DNA of 9,137 bases, taken from JAEZDP01 sp044508265. Its GTDB lineage: Bacteria > Acidobacteriota > Vicinamibacteria > Vicinamibacterales > Vicinamibacteraceae. Of this stretch, positions 1 to 6,242 are shown in pieces; position 1 is the first letter of the stretch, and the number at the start of each line of letters is the position of its first letter. The stretch lies in the NCBI GenBank assembly GCA_044508265.1, contig JBIQIB010000144.1, forward strand, positions 1-9,137. Direction: 5' to 3'. The translations under genes and the position numbers were made by a program. Under the pieces are notes generated by a model, which made no database searches, was not told where the DNA came from, and saw only the letters and a list, made by a program, of their open reading frames with translations.

Positions 1-1743
1 GAGTACTTCGTCTCCTACTACGACTACTACCAGCCCGAGGCGTACGTCCCCTCGACAGACAGCTACATCGAGAAGGAAGCGATCATCAACGCCGAGATCG
101 ACCGCATGCGGCTCTCGGCGACCCGGTCGCTCTTCGAGCGCCGCGACGTGGTCATCGTCGCCAGCGTGTCGTGCATCTACGGCCTCGGATCGCCGGAGGC
201 GTACTACGGACTGATGCTGCCGCTCGAGCGCGGCCAGGCGATCGGCCGCGACGCGATCCTGCGCAAGCTGGTCGAGATCCAGTACGAGCGCAACGACGTC
301 GAGTTCGGCCGCGGCACCTTCCGCGTCCGCGGCGACGTCATCGAGGTGTACCCGTCGTACGAAGAGCAGGCGGTGCGCATCGAGCTGTTCGGTGACGAGA
401 TCGACGAGCTGTCGATCATCGACGCGATCACGGGCGAGACGCTGACGCGGCGCGACAAGATCGCCATCTACCCGAAGAGCCACTTCGTCACGTCGCGCGA
501 GCGCAGCCGCCGGGCGGTCGAGACGATCAAGGAAGAACTCGTCGAGCGGCGCACGGAGCTCGAACGCGACGGCCGGCTCCTCGAGGCGCAGCGGCTCCAT
601 CAGCGGACGATGTTCGACCTGGCGATGATCCAGGAGATCGGCTACTGCCACGGCATCGAGAACTACGCGCGGCACCTCACGGGCCGGGCGCCCGGCGAGC
701 CGCCGCCGACGCTGCTCGACTACCTGCCGCCCGACGCGGTGACCATCGTGGACGAGAGCCACCAGACGATCCCGCAGGTGCGCGGCATGTACGCGGGCGA
801 CAGGTCGCGCAAGCAGGTGCTCGTCGAGTACGGCTTCCGCCTGCCGTCGGCGCTCGACAACCGGCCGCTCAACTTCGACGAGTGGCGCGCGCGTGTCGGG
901 CAGCTCGTGTTCGTGAGCGCGACGCCGGGGCCCTACGAGCTGCAGCAGTCGGGCGGCGTCGTCGTCGAGCAGATCGTCAGGCCGACGGGGCTGCTGGATC
1001 CCGTCATCGAGGTGCGGCCCGTCCGCGGCCAGGTGGACGACCTGCTGGGCGAGATCCGCACGCGGGTGGACGCCGGCGAGCGCGTGCTCGTGACGACGCT
1101 CACGAAGCGGATGGCCGAGGACCTGACGCAGTACTACCAGGAGCTCGGGGTCAAGGTGCGCTATCTGCACAGCGACATCGACACGCTCGAGCGCATCGAG
1201 ATCCTGCGCGACCTGCGTCGCGGCGCGTTCGACGTCCTCGTGGGCATCAACCTGCTGCGCGAGGGCCTCGACCTGCCGGAGGTCTCGCTGGTCGCCGTGC
1301 TCGACGCCGACAAGGAAGGCTTCCTGCGGTCGGCCGGCGCGCTCATCCAGACCGTCGGGCGCGCTGCGCGGAACGTCAACGGGCGTGCGCTCTTCTACGC
1401 CGACGTGATTACGGGCTCGATGCAGCAGGCCATCGACGAAACGGCGCGCCGCCGTGAGGTGCAGGAAGCCTACAATGCGGCGCACGGCATCACCCCCACC
1501 ACCGTCCGCCGCGCCATCGACGGCGGCATGGCGGTAGAGGAGCGCGACTACTTCCCCGTGTCGACCACCCCGGACCCAGGACCCGCGTTTGCATCCGAGG
1601 CCGAACGTCTGGCCTACATCACGACGCTCGAGGCGGAGATGCGCGCCGCGGCGGCCAACCTCGAGTTCGAGCGCGCCGGCGAGCTGCGCGACGAGCTCAA
1701 GCGCCTGCGCCAGCCCGGCGCTGTCGGAGCGGGCGCCCGCTGA
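1..1743 (+). CDS. uvrB: UvrABC excinuclease subunit B, 5'-truncated by window edge
   Basis: UvrB is the DNA damage-verifying helicase-like subunit of bacterial nucleotide excision repair; it is loaded by UvrA and recruits UvrC. The reading frame is open from base 1, so 580 residues are visible. Compared with the roughly 670-residue E. coli protein, about 90 N-terminal residues, including the Walker A motif, lie outside the window. The visible part starts at the tyrosine-rich beta-hairpin (EYFVSYYDYYQPEAY, 1-45) that inserts between DNA strands. It continues with the DESH helicase motif II (751-762), SATPG (916-930), RPTGLLDP, GINLLREGLDLPE (1243-1281) and motif VI QTVGRAARN (1348-1374). The C-terminal end carries a UVR domain (about 1609-1722; LEFERAGELRDELKRLR), used for UvrC/UvrA contact. 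The match to UvrB is continuous with no frameshift. Its stop lies 17 nt before mlaE, so read-through transcription into the lipid transport genes is likely. Confidence 0.98.
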   Translation, partial: EYFVSYYDYYQPEAYVPSTDSYIEKEAIINAEIDRMRLSATRSLFERRDVVIVASVSCIYGLGSPEAYYGLMLPLERGQAIGRDAILRKLVEIQYERNDVEFGRGTFRVRGDVIEVYPSYEEQAVRIELFGDEIDELSIIDAITGETLTRRDKIAIYPKSHFVTSRERSRRAVETIKEELVERRTELERDGRLLEAQRLHQRTMFDLAMIQEIGYCHGIENYARHLTGRAPGEPPPTLLDYLPPDAVTIVDESHQTIPQVRGMYAGDRSRKQVLVEYGFRLPSALDNRPLNFDEWRARVGQLVFVSATPGPYELQQSGGVVVEQIVRPTGLLDPVIEVRPVRGQVDDLLGEIRTRVDAGERVLVTTLTKRMAEDLTQYYQELGVKVRYLHSDIDTLERIEILRDLRRGAFDVLVGINLLREGLDLPEVSLVAVLDADKEGFLRSAGALIQTVGRAARNVNGRALFYADVITGSMQQAIDETARRREVQEAYNAAHGITPTTVRRAIDGGMAVEERDYFPVSTTPDPGPAFASEAERLAYITTLEAEMRAAAANLEFERAGELRDELKRLRQPGAVGAGAR

Positions 1744-1760
1744 GCGCCGTCGAACGTCAC

Positions 1761-2525
1761 GTGCTGACCGACTGGATCAAGAGTGCGCTGCTGGAGGTGC
1801 AGGAGTACGTCCGTCTCGTCGGGCAGGTCTGCCGCTACCTCGTCACGCCGCCGATCTACGGCCGCGACATCGTCGAGCAGTTCGACGCGATAGGTGTCGG
1901 GTCGCTCACCGTCGTCCTGCTGACCGGCCTCTTCACCGGCGCCGTGCTCGCGCTGCAATCGGGCATGACGCTCGACCAGTTCGGCGCGCGCTCGGTGGTG
2001 GGCCGGCTGGTCAGCGCCTCGATGGTGAAGGAGCTCGGCCCGGTGCTGACGGCGCTCATCGTCACGGGGCGCGTGGGGTCGGGGATCGCCGCGGAACTCG
2101 GGTCGATGATGGTGACCGACCAGATCGCCGCGCTGCGGGCCCTCGGCACCGACCCCATCCGCAAGCTGGTGGTGCCGCGCGTGGTCGCCGGGGTGGTGAT
2201 GATGCCGGTGCTGACGGTCATCTCCGACTTCGTGGGCATCGTCGGGGCGTGGGTGATCACCGTCTCGCAGCTGCGCGTGGCCTCGAGCGTGTACTGGAAC
2301 TCGGTGGTGGACGGCCTCTACATCCAGGACATCTGGATGGGGCTCATCAAGCCGGTCTTCCTCGGCTTTGCCATCGTGTCGATCGCGTGCCACGTCGGCA
2401 TGCGCACGTCGGGCGGCACGCAGGGCGTGGGACGGGCGACGACCCACGCCGTCGTCGCCGGCTCGGTGGCGCTGCTGGCGGTGGACTTCTTTCTGACCAA
2501 GCTGCTGATTTCGACGCTCTACTGA
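1761..2525 (+). CDS. mlaE: MlaE-family ABC transporter permease (phospholipid transport)
   Basis: This is the inner-membrane permease of an Mla/MCE lipid transporter, which moves phospholipids between the inner and outer membranes together with MlaF and MlaD. The 254 residues match the usual MlaE length. Family landmarks are the N-terminal amphipathic stretch, PPIYGRDIVEQF (30-41), the first membrane segment (about 46-66, GLFTGAVLALQ), and the conserved block ELGPVLTALIVTGRVGSGIA (91-110) followed by AELGSMMVTDQIAALRALGTDP. GGTQGVGRATTHAVV comes near the end. Five to six hydrophobic segments are visible. The start is GTG at 1761; no better in-frame start lies between it and the uvrB stop, and no clear ribosome-binding site is seen, so translation may be coupled to uvrB. 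mlaF follows after 3 nt, as expected for an operon. Family assignment is firm; the direction of transport and exact lipid cannot be read from sequence. Confidence 0.95.
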   Translation: MLTDWIKSALLEVQEYVRLVGQVCRYLVTPPIYGRDIVEQFDAIGVGSLTVVLLTGLFTGAVLALQSGMTLDQFGARSVVGRLVSASMVKELGPVLTALIVTGRVGSGIAAELGSMMVTDQIAALRALGTDPIRKLVVPRVVAGVVMMPVLTVISDFVGIVGAWVITVSQLRVASSVYWNSVVDGLYIQDIWMGLIKPVFLGFAIVSIACHVGMRTSGGTQGVGRATTHAVVAGSVALLAVDFFLTKLLISTLY

Positions 2526-2528
2526 CCC

Positions 2529-3389
2529 ATGTCGACGCCAGCTCCCACCGGCCGTGTGATGACCAGCTCGGGGACGATGCGCCCCGTGCCGGGCGGTCCC
2601 GTCATCGTCTTCGAGAAGGTCGGGCTGGCCTTCGGCGACAAGGTGATCCTCAAGGACGTCAGCTTCGACCTGCGGCCCGGACACCTGAAGGTGATCCTGG
2701 GCGCGAGCGGCGCGGGCAAGTCCACCATCCTCAAGCTCATTCTCGGCCTGCTGCGCCCGGACAAGGGCCGCATCTGGGTCAACGGCAAGCGCGTGGACAA
2801 GCTCTCGGAAGTGGAGCTGATGGAGGTGCGGCACGACGTCGGGATGGTCTTCCAGGAAGGCGCGCTGTTCGACTCGCTGACCGTGCGCGAGAACGTCGGC
2901 TACAAGCTGTACGAGGAGACCCGGATGCCGCTCGACGACGTGCACCGCCGCGTCGAGGAGGTGCTCGGCTGGGTGGAGCTGTCGGAGCACATCGACAAGA
3001 TCCCGTCGGAGCTGTCGGGCGGGCAGCGGCGCCGTGTCGCGATCGCGCGCGCGATGACCGCCGGGCCCAGCATCCTGCTGTACGACGAGCCGACGACGGG
3101 GCTCGACCCCATCACGTCGATCACGATCGACGAAGAGATCATCAAGCTGCGCGACCTCGAGGAGGTGAGCTCCATCGTCGTCACGCACCAGTTGCGCGAT
3201 GCGTTCTTCATCGCGGAGAAGATGGCCGTTCGCGGCCCGGACGGCAAGGTCGTCATCCAGCCGGCGCCGGCCGACAAGCTTGCGGAAAGCCAGTTCCTGA
3301 TGCTGAAGGACGGCGAGGTCTGGTTCGAGGGCACGGCGCCCGAGCTGCGCGCCACCGACGACGACTACCTGAAGCTGTTCCTCAGCTGA
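2529..3389 (+). CDS. mlaF: MlaF-family ABC transporter ATP-binding protein
   Basis: This is the cytoplasmic ATPase that powers the MlaE permease. In the 286-residue reading the ABC motifs are intact: Walker A GASGAGKST (58-66), Q-loop Q109, signature LSGGQ (162-166), Walker B ILLYDEP with catalytic E187 (182-188), D-loop GLDP (191-194) and switch H220. After the switch histidine there is a longer stretch than in E. coli MlaF (about 233-256, GPDGKVVIQPAPADK) before the usual LKDGEVWFEGTAPEL ending. The ATG at 2529 lies 3 nt after the mlaE stop and has no Shine-Dalgarno sequence, so coupling is plausible. In-frame ATGs at 2559 and 2577 are alternatives; the latter is preceded by GGGGA and would remove a low-complexity 16-residue leader that is not part of the ABC fold. 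The function call is firm; the exact start is uncertain. Confidence 0.95.
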   Translation: MSTPAPTGRVMTSSGTMRPVPGGPVIVFEKVGLAFGDKVILKDVSFDLRPGHLKVILGASGAGKSTILKLILGLLRPDKGRIWVNGKRVDKLSEVELMEVRHDVGMVFQEGALFDSLTVRENVGYKLYEETRMPLDDVHRRVEEVLGWVELSEHIDKIPSELSGGQRRRVAIARAMTAGPSILLYDEPTTGLDPITSITIDEEIIKLRDLEEVSSIVVTHQLRDAFFIAEKMAVRGPDGKVVIQPAPADKLAESQFLMLKDGEVWFEGTAPELRATDDDYLKLFLS

Positions 3390-3404
3390 CACGAGGATCA
3401 TTCC

Positions 3405-4451
3405 ATGCCACGCACACGCTCGCTCGCCTGGTCGCAACTGAAGGTCGGCATCATCGCGGTCGCCGCCGTCGTGCTCGCTTCCATGCTGGTCTTCGCCGTC
3501 GGAGGCGAGAGCGGCCTTTTCACGTCGCGCTACCACCTGAAGACGCGGTTCTCCAACGTCACGGGGCTGAAGTCCGGCGCCGTCGTCCGGCTCGCCGGCG
3601 TCGAGATCGGGCAGGTGGAGGACGTGCAGTTTGCCGACACCGGCGCCGAGGTGGAGCTCGTGCTGCGGCTGCGCGACGAGTATCGCGACAAGATCACCGA
3701 CCAGTCACGGGCGCAGATCGGATCGGTGAGCCTGCTCGGCGAAGGCGCCGTCGACATCAGCGCCGCGCCGCAGGGACGGCCGCTCGGCGACTGGGAGTAC
3801 ATCACCTCGGCACGCACCCCCGGCCAGATCGCCGACGTCGCGGAGAACGCCTCGCAGACGCTGGAGCAGGCCGGCGCCCTCATCGGCGACATCCGCGAGG
3901 GCAAGGGCACCGTCGGCAAGCTGTTCACCGACGACGCCCTCTATCGCGACATCGCCGGGTTCGTCGCGTCGGCCGATGCCGTCGTGAACGCGGTGAACCA
4001 GGGGCGCGGTCCGCTCGGCCGCCTGGTCAACGACCGCGAGTCGGCCGACGCCCTCGCGCGGTCGCTGCAGAACCTCGCCACCGTCACCGACCGCCTCTCG
4101 CGCGGCGAGGGCTCGCTCGGGCGCCTGCTCCAGGACGACGAGCTCGCGCGCCGGCTGACGGCCACCACCGCCAACCTCGAGGCGCTGACCAACAAGCTCA
4201 CCACGGGCGAGGGGACGGCCGCGCGCCTCGTCAACGATCCCGCGCTCTACGAACGGCTCGACGCCGTCACCGCGCGCCTCGACGAGCTCGTGACCGGCCT
4301 CAACGCCGGACGCGGCACCGCCGGCAAGCTGCTGCACGACGAGGCCCTTTACGACAACCTGACGACGGCGGCCGGCGAACTGCGTGCCCTGCTGGCCGAC
4401 GTGCGGCAGGACCCGCGGAAGTTCCTGAACGTCCGCGTCAGCATCTTCTGA
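3405..4451 (+). CDS. mlaD: MlaD-family MCE domain protein with C-terminal 34-residue repeats
   Basis: This is the periplasmic, membrane-anchored lipid-binding subunit of the Mla transporter; MCE domains form hexameric rings with a hydrophobic channel. The 348-residue protein has a short cytoplasmic N-terminus, one membrane segment (about 13-32), and one MCE domain (about 42-120) with the typical VTGLKSGAVVRLAGVEIGQV. A second half is unlike the C-terminus of the much shorter E. coli MlaD (about 180 residues). Residues 166-335 are five consecutive units of exactly 34 residues beginning G-x-G-(S/T/P), and the protein closes with DPRKFLNVRVSIF. Similar G-x-G-T-x-G-K-L repeats and a closing PK-(R/K)-(Y/F) motif are known to me from MCE proteins of Bacteroidetes and acidobacteria. 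A good ribosome-binding site (CGAGGA, 3392-3397) precedes the ATG, 15 nt after mlaF. The long helical tail may bridge part of the periplasm; this is inference. Confidence 0.94.
   Translation: MPRTRSLAWSQLKVGIIAVAAVVLASMLVFAVGGESGLFTSRYHLKTRFSNVTGLKSGAVVRLAGVEIGQVEDVQFADTGAEVELVLRLRDEYRDKITDQSRAQIGSVSLLGEGAVDISAAPQGRPLGDWEYITSARTPGQIADVAENASQTLEQAGALIGDIREGKGTVGKLFTDDALYRDIAGFVASADAVVNAVNQGRGPLGRLVNDRESADALARSLQNLATVTDRLSRGEGSLGRLLQDDELARRLTATTANLEALTNKLTTGEGTAARLVNDPALYERLDAVTARLDELVTGLNAGRGTAGKLLHDEALYDNLTTAAGELRALLADVRQDPRKFLNVRVSIF
3900..4409 (+). repeat. Five tandem 102-bp units coding for 34-residue repeats in MlaD
   Basis: Within mlaD, residues 166-335 divide without remainder into five units of 34 residues (102 bp), starting at 3900, 4002, 4104, 4206 and 4308. 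Each begins with G-x-G-(T/P/S)-x-(G/A)-(K/R)-L, then has D at position 11 and a helix-like stretch rich in L, A and T. Examples of unit starts are GKGTVGKLFTDD, GRGPLGRLVNDR, GEGSLGRLLQDD, GEGTAARLVNDP and GRGTAGKLLHDE. The DNA has diverged between units, so this is an old protein-level repeat rather than a recent duplication. No insertion or deletion disturbs the period. Confidence 0.93.
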
Positions 4452-4478
4452 CGCACGCGCGCGCCGTGTCGGTATAAT
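4448..4478 (+). promoter_or_regulatory. Candidate sigma70-type promoter between mlaD and the 137-residue gene
   Basis: A perfect TATAAT lies at 4473-4478 in otherwise very GC-rich DNA. A four-of-six -35 match (CTGACG, 4448-4453, overlapping the mlaD stop) sits 19 nt upstream, a long but tolerable spacing. The downstream gene starts at 4573, giving a leader of roughly 85-90 nt. The isolated AT-rich hexamer in an intergenic space of 121 nt is the main support. Confidence 0.45.
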
Positions 4479-4572
4479 CGACGCGTCCGCCCCTGCTCAC
4501 GACCGGCCCGGCGCCTCTCGAAGGGCGTGGCGCGTCTTGCGTGCGCAGGCGGGCGGACCGTGAGGAGTCTTC

Positions 4573-4986
4573 GTGAGCGAGTGGACGAACGTGTGGCTCG
4601 GGATCATCGCGGGCGCCACCCTGCTGATGGCGCTCATCCAGGTCGGACTCATCGTGGCCGGCGCGCTGATCTACCGGCGCCTGCTCGCGCTGACGACCAG
4701 GGTGGAACGCGAACTGGAACCCCTGTTCGGCAAGGTGAACGCCATCGGCGCCGACGCGGCGCGCATCTCCGCGCTCGCGGCGCAGCAGGCCGAACGCGCC
4801 GATGCCCTGCTGGCCGACGTCAGCCAGCGGGTGGACGCGACGCTCGCCGTGGTGCAGAACGCGGTGGTCGCGCCCGCGCGCGAGGGCCTCGCTGTCGTCG
4901 CGGCGATCAAGGGCGCGGTGAACTCGCTGCGCCGGCGGCCGTCGCGGCAGGCCCGCGACGAGGACGATCCACTCTTCATCGGGTGA
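4573..4986 (+). CDS. Small membrane-anchored helical protein, unknown function
   Basis: I do not recognise a characterised family. The 137 residues show a single N-terminal membrane segment (about 10-34, IIAGATLLMALIQVGLIVAG). A long, mostly helical stretch follows (about 36-120) with regularly spaced A, L and V residues, for example ISALAAQQAERADALLADVS, and then a short basic patch LRRRPSRQAR and an acidic end DEDDPLFIG. The layout resembles DUF948-like or other single-pass proteins with a coiled-coil or amphipathic helix. The GTG at 4573 is chosen because GAGGAG (4562-4567) lies 5 nt upstream. It follows mlaD by 121 nt, and similar small proteins may accompany Mla genes in related bacteria (recalled, not checked). 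A role as a structural partner or scaffold for lipid transport is only a guess. Confidence 0.85.
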   Translation: MSEWTNVWLGIIAGATLLMALIQVGLIVAGALIYRRLLALTTRVERELEPLFGKVNAIGADAARISALAAQQAERADALLADVSQRVDATLAVVQNAVVAPAREGLAVVAAIKGAVNSLRRRPSRQARDEDDPLFIG

Positions 4987-5058
4987 GTGGCTGACGACGG
5001 GTGCGTCGCAGGAGCGGCGGGGAGGCGCCTGTCCCCAGACGTAGGGAAGGAGCACGCG

Positions 5059-5613
5059 ATGCGAACGGCTGTGTGGACGGCAGCGGCAACGATGGCGCTG
5101 GCATGTGTGAGCGCGACGCCGGCGACGGCGCAGCCCTCGGAACGGACGGCGACGGCAGCGAAGACCTTCGTCGACATCATGACGCCGAAGGCGGAGGGCT
5201 ACGCGCCGCGCTACATGGCGGCGGCCGATCCGAACGACGACGAGCGGTTCCTCGCCGCGATGCTGATCCCCGGCGTGCAGCTGCTCATCGTGGACGCGAA
5301 GTACGAGGTGCCCGTGCTGCTGCGTGAGCGGCTCCTGACAGGCAAGTACCAGGAGGCCTATCTCGATCTCTCCACGGCGACAGCGGTGGAGGATCGGCTC
5401 ACCATCGAGGACATCCTGGCCGACGGCCTGGCCTTCAAGCCGGCCAAAGGCGTGGCGGCCGGCGACGTCGTGATCCGCGGCGGCGAGACCGTCAAGTTCG
5501 ACGGCCAGTGGCGCAAGCAGAAGATCAAGGAAGACGCGTACAAGGAAGCCTTCGCGGCCGCCGAGGACGACTACCTCCGGATCCTGGCGCTCCTCGTCGA
5601 ACAGGCACGATAA
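5059..5613 (+). CDS. Exported protein with signal peptide, unknown function
   Basis: This 184-residue protein has a plausible Sec signal peptide: MRTAVWTAAATMALACVSAT with cleavage predicted after A24 (ATA/QPSE). C16 lacks a leucine at -3, so a lipoprotein is less likely. The mature part of about 160 residues is mixed, with a hydrophobic core segment FLAAMLIPGVQLLIVDAKYE, then LRERLLTGKYQEAYLDLS and a charged helical C-terminus ending LRILALLVEQAR. It has no family motif that I recognise, and in particular it does not look like MlaC. The ATG at 5059 is preferred over an upstream in-frame GTG at 4987 because it directly begins the signal peptide and has a strong ribosome-binding site (GGGAAGGA, 5044-5051) 7 nt upstream. 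It lies 72 nt after the 137-residue gene and is probably cotranscribed with it. A periplasmic job linked to the Mla system is possible by position only. Confidence 0.85.
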   Translation: MRTAVWTAAATMALACVSATPATAQPSERTATAAKTFVDIMTPKAEGYAPRYMAAADPNDDERFLAAMLIPGVQLLIVDAKYEVPVLLRERLLTGKYQEAYLDLSTATAVEDRLTIEDILADGLAFKPAKGVAAGDVVIRGGETVKFDGQWRKQKIKEDAYKEAFAAAEDDYLRILALLVEQAR

Positions 5614-5616
5614 GGT

Positions 5617-5735
5617 AGGGACGGCTCNNNNNNNNNNNNNNNNNNNNNNNNNNNNNNNNNNNNNNNNNNNNNNNNNNNNNNNNNNNNNNNNNNNNNNNNN
5701 NNNNNNNNNNNNNNNNNNNNNNNNNNNCCGTCCTT
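5617..5735. repeat. Complementary short arms on both sides of the assembly gap
   Basis: The left edge of the gap carries AGGGACGG (5617-5624) and the right edge begins CCGTCCTT (5728-5735). These are reverse complements at seven of eight positions. They could be the two arms of a hairpin, such as a terminator for the exported-protein gene, or the ends of a dispersed repeat whose middle was not assembled. The arms are short, so chance cannot be excluded. Confidence 0.4.
5628..5727. other. Scaffold gap (100 N)
   Basis: Exactly 100 undetermined bases, a conventional placeholder for a gap of unknown length. The true distance between the exported-protein gene and padR, and any gene lying between them, cannot be known from this sequence. 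Confidence 0.99.
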
Positions 5736-5775
5736 CACCGAACCGTCTTCGCAACCCCTGATTCCCGCAGCCCGA

Positions 5776-5814
5776 CCCGCGCGGCGCCGCGGGCCGCACG
5801 GCCGCGCCGCGGCC
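5776..5814. repeat. Overlapping GC-rich inverted repeats upstream of padR
   Basis: Two self-complementary stretches lie side by side. CCCGCG...CGCGGG (5776-5793) encloses the palindrome GCGGCGCCGC, and GGCCGCGCCGCGGCC (5800-5814) is two perfect 7-base arms around one base. They could form strong hairpins in DNA or RNA and lie just right of the gap, which may explain the failed assembly. There is no T-tract, so they are not a standard intrinsic terminator. Confidence 0.6.
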
Positions 5815-5839
5815 ATCGCGGACCTTCGCCCCTTCGCGC

Positions 5840-5868
5840 TTGACACAGGCCCGGCCATGCCTCATGCT
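5840..5868 (+). promoter_or_regulatory. Candidate padR-ADOP promoter
   Basis: A perfect TTGACA (5840-5845) is followed after 17 nt by CATGCT (5863-5868), a weak three-of-six -10 match. Transcription would begin near 5875, inside the palindrome described next, leaving a leader of only about 20 nt before padR. The perfect -35 at the right distance from the start codon is the main evidence; the -10 is uncertain. Confidence 0.5.
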
Positions 5869-5873
5869 CCGAT

Positions 5874-5889
5874 CCCTATCTAGCTAGGG
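5874..5889 (+). promoter_or_regulatory. Palindromic candidate PadR operator overlapping the ribosome-binding site
   Basis: CCCTATCTAGCTAGGG is a 16-bp near-perfect palindrome centred on CTAG, with seven of eight base pairs matching. It covers the predicted transcription start. Its right arm contains AGGG (5886-5889), which is the only Shine-Dalgarno-like sequence for padR, 5 nt before its ATG. PadR proteins bind as dimers to palindromes and often repress their own gene, so this is the likely operator. The assignment is inferred from position and symmetry. Confidence 0.6.
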
Positions 5890-5894
5890 TACGC

Positions 5895-6230
5895 ATGGCG
5901 CGAGCGAAAAACGACATCCTCCAGGGCACGCTGAGCCTCCTGATCCTGCAGACGCTGGACGCCCGCGGAGCCTGCCACGGGTACGCGCTCTGCGGACACA
6001 TCCAGTCGGCATCCGCCGGTCTGCTGCGTGTGGAGGAGGGGTCGCTGTATCCGGCGCTGCACCGCATGGAGCAGGACGGCTGGCTCACCGCCACCTGGCG
6101 CGTCACGGAGAAGGGTCGCCGGGCGAAGTTCTACGACCTCACCGCCCGCGGACGCCGGCAGCTCGCCGAGGAGATCGACAGCTGGACCCGGCTGACGCAG
6201 GGCGTGGCGCTGGTGCTGCGCCCCTCCTGA
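5895..6230 (+). CDS. PadR-family transcriptional repressor (short, ADOP-associated type)
   Basis: This is a winged-helix DNA-binding regulator of 111 residues. The typical blocks are LQGTLSLLILQTLDARG (9-25), HGY (28-30), the recognition region EEGSLYPALHRMEQDGW (47-63), and the wing TEKGRRAKFYDLT (71-83) followed by ARGRRQLAEEIDSW. Only one C-terminal helix follows, as in the short PadR subgroup, where it serves for dimerisation. It lies 12 nt upstream of the ADOP permease gene, the usual arrangement in acidobacteria, so it probably controls its own and the permease gene's transcription in response to an unknown ligand. The ATG at 5895 fits the family start (MARAKNDILQGTL). A candidate operator sits directly before it. 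Confidence 0.95.
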   Translation: MARAKNDILQGTLSLLILQTLDARGACHGYALCGHIQSASAGLLRVEEGSLYPALHRMEQDGWLTATWRVTEKGRRAKFYDLTARGRRQLAEEIDSWTRLTQGVALVLRPS

Positions 6231-6242
6231 CGGAGCCGACGC

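Noticed and set aside
1614..3536. 640-codon minus-strand open frame opposite the Mla genes
   Set aside because: It is a His/Arg/Asp-rich antisense shadow of the true genes; no domain motif and no ribosome-binding site.
3900..4409. 102-bp period considered as a CRISPR or DNA-level tandem repeat
   Set aside because: Units are divergent at DNA level, there are no spacers, and the period is fully explained by the protein repeat in MlaD.
1589..4477. 962-codon + strand open frame
   Set aside because: It runs out of frame across uvrB, mlaE, mlaF and mlaD, each of which has clear family motifs. Its product is Arg/Ala/Gly/Pro-rich low-complexity sequence, expected from GC-rich codon positions.
4527..4994. 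155-codon + strand frame overlapping the 137-residue membrane protein
   Set aside because: Low-complexity Arg/Gly-rich product; the alternative frame has a membrane segment and a good ribosome-binding site for its GTG.
5019..5036. GGGGA/TCCCC hairpin before the exported-protein gene, considered as terminator or attenuator
   Set aside because: Only five base pairs, no T-tract, and the following gene has a normal ribosome-binding site; not distinguishable from chance in GC-rich DNA.
4987..5058. Longer version of the exported protein starting at GTG 4987
   Set aside because: It would put 24 extra residues before a proper signal peptide, while the ATG at 5059 has a strong ribosome-binding site.
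4438..5865. 475-codon minus-strand open frame through the N run
   Set aside because: It spans the scaffold gap, whose length and frame are unknown, and is antisense to two genes with good starts and a signal peptide.
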